From Nematostella vectensis (taxonomy: Eukaryota; Cnidaria; Anthozoa; Actiniaria; Edwardsiidae): a DNA stretch of 64,000 bases. Positions 56,129 to 64,000 of the stretch are shown here, piece by piece. The DNA is taken from assembly GCF_932526225.1 (NCBI RefSeq), contig NC_064041.1:4337046-4401045 (forward strand), given 5' to 3'. The notes beneath the pieces are model-generated. The model was not told the origin of the DNA and made no database searches. It saw nothing but the letters and a program-made list of their open reading frames with translations. Numbering within the stretch: position 1 is the first letter of the stretch; the number at the start of each line of letters is the position of its first letter. Position numbers and translations under genes: made by a program.

Positions 56129-59100
56129 AACGGCCAAAAGTCTATTTTCGGTTTTCAATAGACGTCCTTTTTTCAGACAAAACTATAAAGCATAAGCTAA
56201 ATCACTCTGGTATGTCAATCCATAAGTCAGACTTTTTTTAGCCAAATCCGACAATACTTGGCATAAAAAAACCCTTTTTGTTTTTTTGGGGGTGGTCAGA
56301 TTTTAAGAGATATTTCATATTTTGGAACTATGTAAATAATATCTTTATACAGGTCGTAGCGCAGTTTATTGTTTTGTTTGCAACGAAGGAAAAAAAGTAT
56401 TCGGTGTCCTCATTTGGTAGGCATAGCCGACATAGCCTTTGTTCAACTTTGTTTGACTCCAATATATCACCTAAACCCGTCAGACAGGGTTTGTCCCAAC
56501 TTGACAGCGGATACGTCGCTAGAATACATGAAGTCAATAAGGAAGTAAAATTGACCCCAACGCCTGCTTGCATTATTTTGTTGAGAAGCTTTTACTTTGG
56601 TATCAAATTGAAGGCTTCAAAACAACTAAAAAGGAAATTAGCTTTTTTTCTTAGGTTTGTTTTTAAAGTACTTGTCAATCAATGAATTAACGATATATGT
56701 GCTTTCTAAAGTGAAAACTCTCTCCATTCCCCCCCCCCCCCAGGTAAATTAGGTCCACTTCCCCTCCCCCCCAAAATAAATCCTGGGTACGGGTCTGCTA
56801 ACAGCACTGCATGTTGCAGCACATTGTTTCTTCGATTGCAACCTTAATTGAAATAGGTGTATATATAAGTACAACAACATGGGAGAAAGTGAAAGCTGGA
56901 AGGGTAGAAGAGGATGTCACAAGATGGTGGGGGACAATAGGGTTGTGCATTGTGTGACACCCAAAAGCCTCATTTCAAAAAATGTAGAGTAAAATCGGTT
57001 GAAGAACGAACTGGACAAAATCACTTATTGTTACCTGGGATTTTAGGAAGAAGTATCCACATGGTAGGAATAGATACAAAGAGTGCTGCACCCATCACAA
57101 GAAATGGTAGTTTGAAGCCCCCTACCTACAGGAATGAGGAATTGGTAAAGCAGCCGTCATGATCATAGCTAGAAAATTCTGTTGAAGGACATACTACGCC
57201 ATCATCAGGCGGTGTGAAGAGATGAGTTCAATTCTGGTTGACCCCCTTATTGGTAGTTAAGAAGACATTCTAGAAAAAATTCTAGATGGATCTGTTGTCC
57301 GATAACCAGAGCAAAGGATGTGGGATTTGAATTGAATTGATCCATATGGTCAGTGGGTTAATACTCTGGACCCAACCTTGCGTTTTTCTCTAGACACGCC
57401 CCTGATCATAACATACAGTATGTAACTTCTTTTATCCAAAATTCTGCAAAATTACAAAAACTGTCAATTATATTATAAATTGTGCCCCTCAAATAGTATG
57501 ATGCCATACCAAATCACAAGGAAAAAAATAAATGCTAAAAAACATGAATTGGTGTAATCCTTTGTTGAATCTCTATTCTTCCTCCTCCTCTCACTCTAGG
57601 GAGGTTTATAGCATCGCGATGTGACTGGCACTCAATCCTTACCGTGTAGAGACCACCTCCAGCAACAGGACCAAGAGCAAAGGAAATCCCAGCAAATATC
57701 TCCAATGCACTCTATATCAACCAAGAATACAATAAATCATATATTTGTTGTTACATATAGTGCAATTGTATGTCATATATTCAAGTCTTCAACTCAAAAC
57801 TATATACTAAATCATGTATCAATAACAAAAAATCAAACACATGCAACTCCAATAAATAAATCAATAGGTGGCTTTTATTATTTAATAACAAAAAAGAGTA
57901 ACCTTTCCATTGCTTATAAGCGTGACTGGGTTAGCCATAAGGCCATGTATCCAGTCACATCCTTACTTTTATGGGAGTGGGGTTATTCAAAGGGGGATCC
58001 TTTTTTTATTTTTTATTTCTGCATCCAGGGAGGCACTAATTCAAAGTGGGGTGCTTATTGAAAGCATTTGAAATAATTATAATTATTATTTATTTATAAC
58101 AATAATGCCAATAAATTAATGTATTGCAAGGCTACACTTACCACAATTGCAGATACATTTTCAGGGAATTCTCCAATGAGGATGGCTAGCACAGCATTCT
58201 CACAAGCAGATCCCCCGAATGCACTGACTGTACGTATGAGGAAACAGAATAGGATGTAGACAGCTCCAGAGGGAAGATTCTCTACATATCTACAACAAAG
58301 TAAATACTTCTTATTTGCAAAATAGGATAAGGAAGGATTAGAAGGTGCTCAAGTGGTGTCAGAATTTTTTCCACTTCTTCCATTGGTTGTGTTTAAGAAA
58401 ACGTTTAAGCCCACTCCTCTTAAGGTGCGAAGAGAGAACTACACCTCTTCGTTAATTACTTTTTTTTCACTGTTTTTTATTTGTGCATGATTTATAATTG
58501 CATGTGCAAATAACATGTGCAGGTTGATGAACCAAAAAAAATCATTTTTGGTACTTTTTTTATACCTTTTTGGAATATAAAATTAAAAAAATTCTCAACT
58601 TACACATTTTGTTCCTGTCCCTTGTCTCATTTATATACAATATGATTCCACTGAAAATTGTGGAAAAGTTGAAGACTTACGCAAATAGAAAGTGTGCTCC
58701 TCCATTCAAGACAAGACCAGTTAGAAGAACAAAGTTTGGACCCCACTGAGGCATCTGTTGCAGAGAGAAAGAGAACATCAAAATGTGACACTAAAGAATT
58801 TTCAGCATTAGCTAATAGTAGCTTGTGAAATGAGTGCGTAAGCCAGTCTTAAACTTGTCTTTTTATATTGCAGGAGCTTGCCAGCTTGTGAATATTCCAT
58901 AAAATGTAATTACTATCCAACCAGAGATAACAATCACATTAAGCAATGAAAACCAGATACAACTCACATAATACTATCACCAGATTGATAAAAGAATATT
59001 CATATTTTGAAAGTAAAATGCAGACTAATAGGAGATATTGCTTATACTCACACTCCAAAGTAATTATATCTGTCAACCCCAGAGAATCTCAAGAATTGAT

Positions 59101-60415
59101 AATATTTTGGGGGGAAGGGTGGGATGGATCCTTATGACAGGTGGCCTAAGATAAAGAATTTTGCCTCAACCAACCAATCTATCCTCCAACTGCCCAGACT
59201 TTTATCACCATCACCATCACCATCACCATCACCATCACCATCACCATCACCATCACCATCACCATCACCATCACCATCACCATCACCATCACCATCATCA
59301 TCATCATCCTTTGGCCGAGATGACCTGTGCAATCTCCCCCACACCGGAGTTAATTTTCATTTTCTTACAGCTATACACTAAAAGGCACAAAGGAGAGCTG
59401 ACATTTCATATAAGATTGTGTACGACCCATACCAGCCATGCCCCATACATTAAGGCGGAGAAAAATGCCATCAGGGGATACATGCCAAAAATGAATCCAA
59501 TAACAGTGTTATTCACACCCTTCTTTTGAGCCTAAAACAAAACAAGAAACAGAATATATAATAAAAAATACTTACTAGTGTTCACACACAAATAATTCAT
59601 ATTCAGTACAACGTATTGGTTGCTTTTTTTAGCTACTCAACCAAAGCAGGCAATACCATTGCTGTTACTTCCATACCTGTCAACCTTAAAAAATCTCATG
59701 GCTTGAGAATTTTTTTGGGGAAGGGGTGGGGTATATTATTTTTTTGGGGGGGGAGGGGTGGGTTTAACCTTGCAGGCTTATCGATCTCACAGATAAATTG
59801 GGATACGCAAGGGAATTATTGTTTCAAATATTTTAATAGAAAATAGGCAAAATGACGATTTTCTATAGGATAATTTTTCGGGAGAGATTTTAACTTTTCT
59901 CAAACTAACAAACTGTGGAGCTCAAATTGTAAAAGTGTCTATGTAATTTACCAGGCTCGTAGCCAGGAGGTTCAGAAGAACCACCCAGAATGGAAGGTTC
60001 ACTCTTATTAAGAGAAATTGAGTACCACTGCGAGCTACCTAAGAGAAAATGGTCCGCTAAATGGCTAAACGCTCAAAATCCTGGCTACGGGCCTGTTTAG
60101 AGTCCCATTCCGACATAACCTAATAATCTAATGAGTACGTTGTCTCACCTCTATTGTGAAAAACGCAGACATCAGTGAGAGACAAGCGTACGTAAGAAAG
60201 TAAACGAGCGACAGTAGGAGAAAAATGAAAACTCGTCTTATTGTCCATCTTGTAGAAAAAATGGCCGAACCAACTGCGCTCAGAGAACGACTGGAGCCTG
60301 CCCGAGAGCGGGTTCTCACACTAGCTACACTGTACACTTCATTTGACATGATTTCATCAACTTCAGAGTCTGTCGCCGGTGATGCTATGTGACCTTGTTT
60401 ATTATGACTGTCCAT
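47673..60415 (-). CDS. SLC18B1: SLC18B1-like vesicular polyamine transporter (MFS), 16 exons
   Basis: Sixteen exons join with consistent phases into 1470 nt, about 489 residues with the stop at 47673-47675, close to the usual SLC18B1 length (about 450-460). SLC18B1 proteins are 12-helix major facilitators; the human one loads polyamines into secretory vesicles by proton exchange. The sequence shows a long N-terminal Ser/Arg-rich cytosolic segment, helix 1 (VFIFLLLSLVYFLTYACLSL), AQKKGVNNTVIGFIFGMYPL after loop 1, the central GISFALGPVAGGGLYT motif of helix 5, and GGFAGPVLGGALVEKLGFPW near the end. The tail contains EEKKPLL, an acidic dileucine signal typical of vesicular sorting. Substrate is inferred from family only. 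Start: the Met at 60413-60415 opens the only suitable frame. The gene faces the Calx-beta gene tail to tail. Confidence 0.87.
48006..48046 (-). CDS. SLC18B1: Transporter exon 15, 41-nt exon
   Basis: Acceptor CTTTCTTAAAAG, donor GTAGAA; phase 0 to 2. VVLTVVWNLCSSL completes a helix begun by the microexon. The phase selects the dileucine-containing frame of the last exon, which supports the model. The acceptor is mediocre. Confidence 0.68.
48230..50640. repeat. 30-bp minisatellite, about 80 copies, in a transporter intron
   Basis: Unit CCACCTCCCAATACCCCTAT then TCCAGGGGAC with variants (CAAAGGGAAC, CCAAGAAAC, CCATGGGAC). As 30 is a multiple of 3 and the unit lacks stops, both strands stay open for up to 637 codons (HLPIPLFQGT forward, WNRGIGRWVP reverse). 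It fills most of the intron between the 27-nt and 41-nt exons. Confidence 0.96.
50730..50756 (-). CDS. SLC18B1: Transporter exon 14, 27-nt microexon
   Basis: Strong acceptor TTTTTTTTTCAG and donor GTAAGT enclose nine codons, VMSFLSLFL, phase 0-0, matching the hydrophobic start expected for helix 12. A 2.4-kb minisatellite follows in the next intron. Confidence 0.78.
50958..51356. mobile_element. About 400-bp inverted-repeat element
   Basis: GGGCCCGACATGACGGAAAA at 50968 is inverted as TTTTTCCGTCATGTCCGTGG then GCCC at 51335. It lies in the intron between transporter exons 13 and 14; 51360-51900 shows nothing recognisable. Confidence 0.7.
51907..51973 (-). CDS. SLC18B1: Transporter exon 13
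   Basis: Acceptor TGTCCGTAG, donor GTATGA; phase 2 to 0. GFAGPVLGGALVEKLGFPWM: the conserved helix 11 GP-x-LGG motif. Confidence 0.92.
52326..52400 (-). CDS. SLC18B1: Transporter exon 12
   Basis: Acceptor TATATCTTTTCAG, donor GTAATT; 75 nt, phase 2-2. DRSFTSDLALNSMLSGIFTG then ASNFG: start of helix 11. Confidence 0.9.
52597..52692 (-). CDS. SLC18B1: Transporter exon 11
   Basis: Acceptor TTTTCCGTAG, donor GTAAGT; phase 2-2. QIWLICISLALNGIGGSLFF then IPCVPEMQRCC: helix 10. Confidence 0.9.
52693..53296 (-). other. Intron 10 of the transporter with Penelope-like hammerhead relic
   Basis: At 53141-53204 the minus strand reads CCGACGAAGTGCTAACGCTA then GAAACGTCAGC. This resembles the CTGACGA..GAAACGTC hammerhead motif of Penelope-like retroelements with core changes. 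The plus strand nearby has GACGAAGGGCTAAC. The rest is unremarkable apart from a C/A homopolymer at 52995-53011. Confidence 0.5.
53297..53397 (-). CDS. SLC18B1: Transporter exon 10
   Basis: Acceptor GCGTTATCTAG, donor GTAAGT; phase 0 to 2. KAFRTCLVMSFVLIGIGLLF then GPAPFLDPYIPQK: helix 9. Confidence 0.92.
53830..54005. repeat. TTGTTATTGATG-type microsatellite
   Basis: Imperfect repeats of GTTGTT, TTATTGATG and variants in the intron between transporter exons 9 and 10. Confidence 0.85.
54084..54379. mobile_element. 296-bp MITE with TTA target duplication
   Basis: Inverted ends CTGTCGAATTCGTTGTATCG then CGAC, and GTCG then CGATACAACGGATTCGACAG, flanked by TTA on both sides (54081-54083, 54380-54382). 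This is the pattern of PIF/Harbinger MITEs. It stops 22 bp from transporter exon 9, just outside its donor. Confidence 0.85.
54402..54500 (-). CDS. SLC18B1: Transporter exon 9
   Basis: Acceptor GTGTTTCTAG, donor GTCAGT; 33 codons, phase 0-0. LGLNAAYIGLLFMVISLSYA: helix 8, then VVGWICEKT. A partial copy of its acceptor and 5' end lies upstream at about 54538-54588, and a MITE lies 22 bp past its 3' end. Confidence 0.92.
54538..54588 (-). repeat. SLC18B1: Partial duplicate of transporter exon 9 acceptor and 5' end
   Basis: Minus strand reads CTAGCTCGGCCCGAATGCGG then CATACACC..GGCCTTCTATTTATG, a diverged copy of the true exon start (CTAGCTCGGCCTGAATGCGG). It keeps an AG acceptor but would not maintain the exon 9 sequence. 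Confidence 0.7.
54986..55056 (-). CDS. SLC18B1: Transporter exon 8
   Basis: Acceptor CTCTTTTTTAG, donor GTTTGT; phase 1 to 0. IQLTIGTSLFAFLDPTLAPF: helix 7 with the FLDPTL motif. Confidence 0.9.
55183..55254 (-). CDS. SLC18B1: Transporter exon 7
   Basis: Acceptor TTTAATCTGTTAAG, donor GTAAGA; 72 nt, phase 1-1. VAESRDGKLPVTNILFIPGV: the central cytosolic loop and start of helix 7. Confidence 0.85.
55335..55425. repeat. Hairpin inverted repeat
   Basis: GTACCACCCCATGCTCGAA and GCGTACTTTG are inverted as CAAAGTACGC and TTCGAGCATGGTAC, with a loop of about 20 bp. It sits just beside the LINE tail. Confidence 0.75.
55434..56000 (-). pseudogene. 5'-truncated LINE (reverse transcriptase C terminus)
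   Basis: The frame 55539-55905 reads LIYAAPVWAGLPAYLSDMLE, TVQRRAMRIIFSQVEYITAL and GLGSLAERRDCLFRSFATKA, the end of a non-LTR reverse transcriptase. A frameshifted upstream part (PFHDLAWGMRQLFHK and on) is visible above 55860. The 3' end is an AATAATAATATAATAATAAT tail. Inserted in transporter intron 6 in the gene's own direction. Confidence 0.82.
56056..56797. mobile_element. Second copy of the CAGGCCCGTACCCAGG family, inverted
   Basis: The right end ATCCTGGGTACGGGTCTG and internal CAACGGCCAAAAGTCTATTT, AAGCATAAGCTAAATCACTC and CCATAAGTCAGAC match the element at 5909-6254 in reverse. It is longer (about 740 bp), so it holds sequence deleted from the other copy. The left end is diverged. 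Confidence 0.7.
57035..57125 (-). CDS. SLC18B1: Transporter exon 6
   Basis: Acceptor ATTCCTGTAG, donor GTAACA; phase 0 to 1. VGGFKLPFLVMGAALFVSIP then ILLPKIP: helix 6. Confidence 0.9.
57126..57642 (-). other. Transporter intron 5, nothing recognised
   Basis: AT-rich sequence without a recognisable element. Confidence 0.55.
57643..57711 (-). CDS. SLC18B1: Transporter exon 5
   Basis: Acceptor GGTTGATATAG, donor GTAAGG; 23 codons, phase 0-0. SALEIFAGISFALGPVAGGG is the conserved helix-5 motif of the family. Confidence 0.93.
58142..58289 (-). CDS. SLC18B1: Transporter exon 4
   Basis: Acceptor TTTGTTGTAG, donor GTAAGT; phase 2 to 0. YVENLPSGAVYILFCFLIRT then GSACENAVLAILIGEFPEN: helices 3-4. 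Confidence 0.92.
58681..58754 (-). CDS. SLC18B1: Transporter exon 3
   Basis: Acceptor CTCTGCAACAG, donor GTAAGT; phase 0 to 2. MPQWGPNFVLLTGLVLNGG: the MFS loop 2-3 and helix 3. Confidence 0.88.
59069..59130. repeat. Dispersed repeat, CTGTCAACC..GAATCTC type (first copy)
   Basis: ATCTGTCAACCCCAGAGAAT then CTCAAGAATTGATAATATTT and a G-rich tract. It resembles 59671-59760 (ACCTGTCAACCTTAAAAAAT then CTCATGGCTTGAGAATTTT), so this is a small dispersed family. Confidence 0.6.
59206..59308. repeat. (CATCAC)n microsatellite
   Basis: About 15 perfect hexamers followed by CATCATCAT. Apparent poly-His, poly-SP and poly-GD frames are artefacts; it lies in the intron between transporter exons 2 and 3. 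Confidence 0.95.
59433..59531 (-). CDS. SLC18B1: Transporter exon 2
   Basis: Acceptor TTTGTTTTAG, donor GTATGG; 33 codons, phase 0-0. AQKKGVNNTVIGFIFGMYPL then FFSALMYGAWL: loop 1 and helix 2. Confidence 0.9.
59671..59760. repeat. Dispersed repeat, CTGTCAACC type (second copy)
   Basis: See the related copy at 59069-59130; followed by a TTTTTTTGGGGGGGG tract. Confidence 0.55.
59952..60095. mobile_element. 144-bp TIR element, CAGGCTCGTAGCCAGG type
   Basis: Ends CAGGCTCGTAGCCAGGAG and its near inverse TCCTGGCTACGGGCCTG. It lies in transporter intron 1, 54 bp from exon 1. Confidence 0.78.
60149..60415 (-). CDS. SLC18B1: Transporter exon 1
   Basis: 89 codons from MDSHNKQGH to SAFFTIE; donor GTGAGA, phase 0. 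Polar N-terminal segment rich in Ser/Arg (SRAGSSRSLSAVGS), then helix 1. Confidence 0.9.
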
Positions 60416-60884
60416 GGTTTAGCTTTTGCTGTTAACAGTTAAAGTGTTTTATAGTACCCGGTCCCGTGTAGGGACATCACGTAAATACCGTAATCTTACA
60501 CTTGAGCACAGGTAGCCCATGCAGACGGTGAGCAGCCGTCGGCGTTTGTCGGCACAGGCAGCCCAAGGCTACTGTCAGTAAGTTTATAAAATAATGTGCG
60601 GGGGAATTTATATGTTAGCGAAAAAAAAATAGTTAATCGTGAAAAATAAAACTTTAGACCATGTAATATTGTGTTTGAGTCTTCCTTTATTTCAATTTTG
60701 CTGATAGAATGTCAGTACAGCGAATTTGAAGCCCGCTACAAATTGTGTTTTTTAGACAACGGCATAGACACTCACTCGGCGCGGTAGTCCAGACCTGAGA
60801 CTCTCTTTGCGCTCGACATTCTGCCAAAAAAAAAAAAAACTTGGCGGCAACAGTTGCACTTTTTAATTTTTGCCGCGAAGCTCG

Positions 60885-60937
60885 CTGATTGGTCCATTGG
60901 TTCCATTGGTCCATCGTATGACACCTGTCATACGATG
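60885..60937 (-). promoter_or_regulatory. Possible promoter region: three CCAAT boxes and a perfect palindrome
   Basis: ATTGG occurs three times in 26 bp (CCAAT on the transporter strand), next to a perfect 12-bp inverted repeat with a 2-bp spacer (60912-60937, CATCGTATGACA / TGTCATACGATG). It is about 470 bp upstream of the transporter start codon. The role is inferred from position and motif only. Confidence 0.35.
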
Positions 60938-62454
60938 TTTTTTGGGGACGGGCGGACATCGCGTCATGAAAAAAACTCGAGTCGATGGGTTACCAATGTT
61001 TGTTACCATATTTTTCTTGTATACCACTTTTCTTATGTATGGGGCTTAAGCGGCGCTTCGATATAATGAGATTCAGAACGAAATTCAGTGAAACGTAACA
61101 TTACCATTTTTTATCATACTCTTGCGAGATTTTACGATTTATCCACAACATTATTACTTTGTGACAAGGGATTACGTGAATATTTTTTTAAATTATTATT
61201 TTCAGCCGTAGATTGAAAGAAAAAGCACAGCGCAAGATACTGTAGATACAAGATATATGTTATTGGTACTTTTTTTTACATAAATATCGATGTGGTACCT
61301 ATTATAAAATGCTCTAAGATGTGATCTGCATTCATGGGTCTTTTGTCAGAACTCAAAACATCACCTGAGTGAAGGTACCCTCAAAAGCCTTGAGCTTTAT
61401 CTTCCTGTGGTCATACAAGTCGTAGCCAGAGCAGGGGGCGGATTTAGGACTGGGCTGAGCTGGCCCAGGCCCCCTCTATTTTCAGATATTTGGCTTTGAA
61501 AATAACCAAAAATATATAATACTTAACCGATCGCAAGGTCCGTACTGAGAAATCTCAGCCCGCGGGCTTTTTGTACAGACCGAAGACCAAGGGCTGAGAT
61601 TTCCATTAGTAAGGAGCGAGCAAGCGAGGTTAATAACTTTTCATTTTATGGCTTTTTAAAATATTTGCACGAGAAGGAAAACTAATGCTGCTGAAGTGAA
61701 AGTAGGAACCCTATCTGGATTTACAAGCAACGAGTGCTCAACTCCAAAGCTAGAAATAACGAGTCGATTTGTAAATGACAACGAAGGTACAAAATGCAGG
61801 TTGCCGGTCGGATGCAGGTCGGGTGCAAGTTGAGTACAAAATGCAGGTCGGGCGATTTTACTTTTTTTTTCTTTCTCTATTTCATTCAATTTCTGCGGCT
61901 CACGTGACGCGCTAAAATATTGAATACTCAGATTCTCGTTTATTACTAAGTCACTACGTCACCTTGGGAATAATATAATATCTCGCCAGCGATTTGCTGC
62001 ACATCAAGTAAATTTTGGTCAAATAATGTATAACAGTATAAATATCTCAGTTAAAATTTTATAAGAACGTAAATCCACCAATTTTCCTCCGCTACATGTT
62101 TAACATACCGGTGCACCCCCTTCGAAAATCCACCCCTGCTGTCTGTTGGACTTTGAAACATTTACTCAAGAGATATAGTCAGCACATTTTGGAGTTAATT
62201 CAATGTATTTTTAGTTGATGAGTAGCAAATCACTGGCGAGATATTCGTAGTTTTCCCACGGTCACGTGATCTGTGACCTAATCACCTATACATATTTTTT
62301 TCACTTGTCCATCTACCGTTATACATTAATTGACCCAAGTTTGGTTGATGTTCAGCAAATCGCTGGCGAAATGTTCGTAATATTCCCATTCCACCGGAAG
62401 TTGGACATACAATTTGTTGGCATACAATAAATGGAAATACACGGAAGAACATTG
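60938..62454. other. Intergenic stretch with several small inverted repeats
   Basis: No gene recognised. GAGAAATCTCAGCCC (61546) is inverted as GGGCTGAGATTTCC (61589). TCTCGCCAGCGATTTGCT (61980) is inverted near 62226 (AGCAAATCACTGGCGAGAT) and near 62355 (AGCAAATCGCTGGCGAAAT). These look like MITE remnants. Confidence 0.5.
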
Positions 62455-63495
62455 AATCCTCCCCCCTTTCTTAAAACCCTTGCTTAGGCCCCCCTTTCTT
62501 AAAACCCTTGCTTAGGCCCCCCTTCCTTAAAACCCTTGCTTAGGCCCCCCTTTCTTAAAACCCTTACTTAGGCCCCCCTTTCTTAAAACCCCTTGCTTAG
62601 GCCCCCCTTTCTTAAAACCCTTGCTTAGGCCCCCCTTTCTTAAAACCCTTGCTTAGGCCCCCTTTCTTAAAACCCTTGCTTAGGCCCCCCTTTCTTAAAA
62701 CCCTTGCTTAGGCCCCCCTTTCTTAAAACTCGTGCTTAGGCCCCCCCTTTCTTAAAACCCTTGCTTAGGCCCCCCTTTCTTTAAACCCTTGCTTAGGCCC
62801 CCCCTTTCTTAAAACCCTTGCTTAGGCCCCTCCCCTTTCTTAAAACCCTTGCTTAGGCCCCCCCTTTCTTAAAACCCTTGCTTAGGCCCCCCTTTCTTTA
62901 AACCCTTGCTTAGGCCCCCTTTCTTAAAACCCTTGCTTAGGCCCCCCTTTCTTAAAACCCTTGCTTAGGCCCCCCTTTCTTAAAACTCGTGCTTAGGCCC
63001 CCCCTTTCTTAAAACCCTTGCTTAGGCCCCCCTTTCTTTAAACCCTTGCTTAGGCCCCCCCTTTCTTAAAACCCTTGCTTAGGCCCCTCCCCTTTCTTAA
63101 AACCCTTGCTTAGGCCCCCCCTTTCTTAAAACCCTTGCTTAGGCCCCCCTTTCTTAAAACCCTTGCTTAGGCCCCCTTTCTTAAAACCCTTGCTTAGGCC
63201 CCCCTTTCTTAAAACCCTTGCTTAGGCCCCCCTTTCTTAAAACTCGTGCTTAGGCCCCCCCTTTCTTAAAACCCTTGCTTAGGCCCCCCTTTCTTTAAAC
63301 CCTTGCTTAGGCCCCCCCTTTCTTAAAACCCTTGCTTAGGCCCCTCCCCTTTCTTAAAACCCTTGCTTAGGCCCCCCCTTTCTTAAAACCCTTGCTTAGG
63401 CCCCCCTTTCTTTAAACCCTTGCTTAGGCCCCCCCTTTCTTAAAACCCTTGCTTAGGCCCCCCCTTTCTTAAAACTCTTGCTTAGGCCCCCCCTT
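62455..63495. repeat. 28-bp satellite with about 257-bp higher-order period
   Basis: Unit TTGCTTAGGCCCCCCTTTCT then TAAAACCC, about 37 copies with length changes in the C tract. A marker variant (AAAACTCGTGCTTAGG) recurs at 62727, 62984 and 63240, and CCCCTCCCCTTTC units recur at the same spacing, so blocks of nine units have been duplicated. Confidence 0.95.
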
Positions 63496-63708
63496 TTTGG
63501 AGCTAATGGAGCCGTCCCTGCAAAGTCAACTGAAGCCAACTCGATCGTTTCGACATTTAATAATTTATTTTCAATTAACTCTTCTATATAATAGGCGAAA
63601 ATCAATTAGTTATCTAATATATCATATAGGCGACATAAAAAAAATATTGTCGTTTCTGGTCGCCCACCATGCAACTTTTTACAAATTTTTAATTTTAATT
63701 CTTTCTCA

Positions 63709-63900
63709 GTGAAAACATCAGAATCTTGCTAGTTTTGCGCTCTTCGATAATAGGGAAATGGCCAAAGATAGACATCCATCTAAAAATGTTCTCGGGAAAC
63801 GATTTCACTGAACTAAATAATGTAGTGATAGTGCCGATTGAAGTACCACAAGAAAAGGGTCGCGACATATTACACGTTATTTCCACAAACAAAGCAAGAC
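63709..63900 (+). CDS. Possible exon of an unidentified gene
   Basis: Acceptor TTCTTTCTCAG at 63708 is followed by 64 open codons: ENIRILLVLRSSIIGKWPKI, IHLKMFSGNDFTELNNVVIV and VPQEKGRDILHVISTNKARL, with a GTAATG donor after the last. The alternating hydrophobic pattern is beta-rich and faintly like a Calx-beta second half, but the acidic core is missing. No neighbour exon is visible. Low confidence. Confidence 0.35.
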
Positions 63901-63912
63901 TGGTAATGTCTT

Positions 63913-64000
63913 TAATAATAATAATAATAATAATCTTTATTGCCTTAGATAAATCAACATGTCTAAGTTTACAAAATGTAGGGGAAACCGATTATAAGTA
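63913..64000. repeat. (TAA)n tract, possible LINE tail
   Basis: TAATAATAATAATAATAAT then CTTTATTGCC resembles the minus-strand LINE tail at 55434. An element body, if any, would lie to the right of the window. Confidence 0.45.

Noticed and set aside
59161-59529. Protein with a long poly-His tract
   Set aside because: It reads a (CATCAC)n microsatellite in a transporter intron and is antisense to exon 2.

Overview
This is animal nuclear DNA: two spliced genes with GT-AG introns and many small exons, embedded in a very repeat-rich background. Transposon ends, LINE remnants and the intron style suggest an invertebrate, probably a cnidarian. That placement is inference; nothing in the window proves the taxon.

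Left part (7.1-38.2 kb, + strand): a large partial gene whose exons I joined by hand. Twenty-two exons form 11 tandem Calx-beta domains, each split over two exons (a 103-115 nt first half and a 233-326 nt second half) with strict 1-2 / 2-1 phases, so every module is a symmetric phase 1-1 unit. A last exon (38114 onward) encodes one transmembrane helix and a very short tail. No start or signal peptide is visible, so the gene begins upstream. One first-half exon (20342-20447) carries an in-frame TAG.

Right part (47.7-60.4 kb, - strand): a complete 16-exon, about 489-residue major facilitator transporter resembling SLC18B1, the vesicular polyamine transporter. It includes a 27-nt microexon and a 41-nt exon within the last helix, and ends in a cytoplasmic tail with an acidic dileucine motif. 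The two genes are convergent, with about 9.4 kb of transposon-rich DNA between them.

Repeats fill the rest: a 33-bp minisatellite (1-4090), a nest of three inverted-repeat transposons (4207-7026), (GACA)n (8972-9545), a 24-bp array (13515-14895), a 4.6-kb TCCTA/TCCTG array (21397-25992), a 70-bp array copying an exon end with its splice donor (26800-27560), a 43-bp array (29128-31385), a 1.94-kb near-palindromic transposon with 7-bp target duplication (44196-46135), a 30-bp array inside a transporter intron (48230-50640) and a 28-bp array (62455-63495). LINE remnants lie at 31810-32870 and 55434-56000.

The most unusual signal is the repeated placement of tandem arrays at or just after the 5' splice donors of the Calx-beta exons. 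In at least three cases the repeat unit contains the donor itself, and in one it also contains the last ~28 nt of the exon. The two genes show no functional link; they are simply neighbours.
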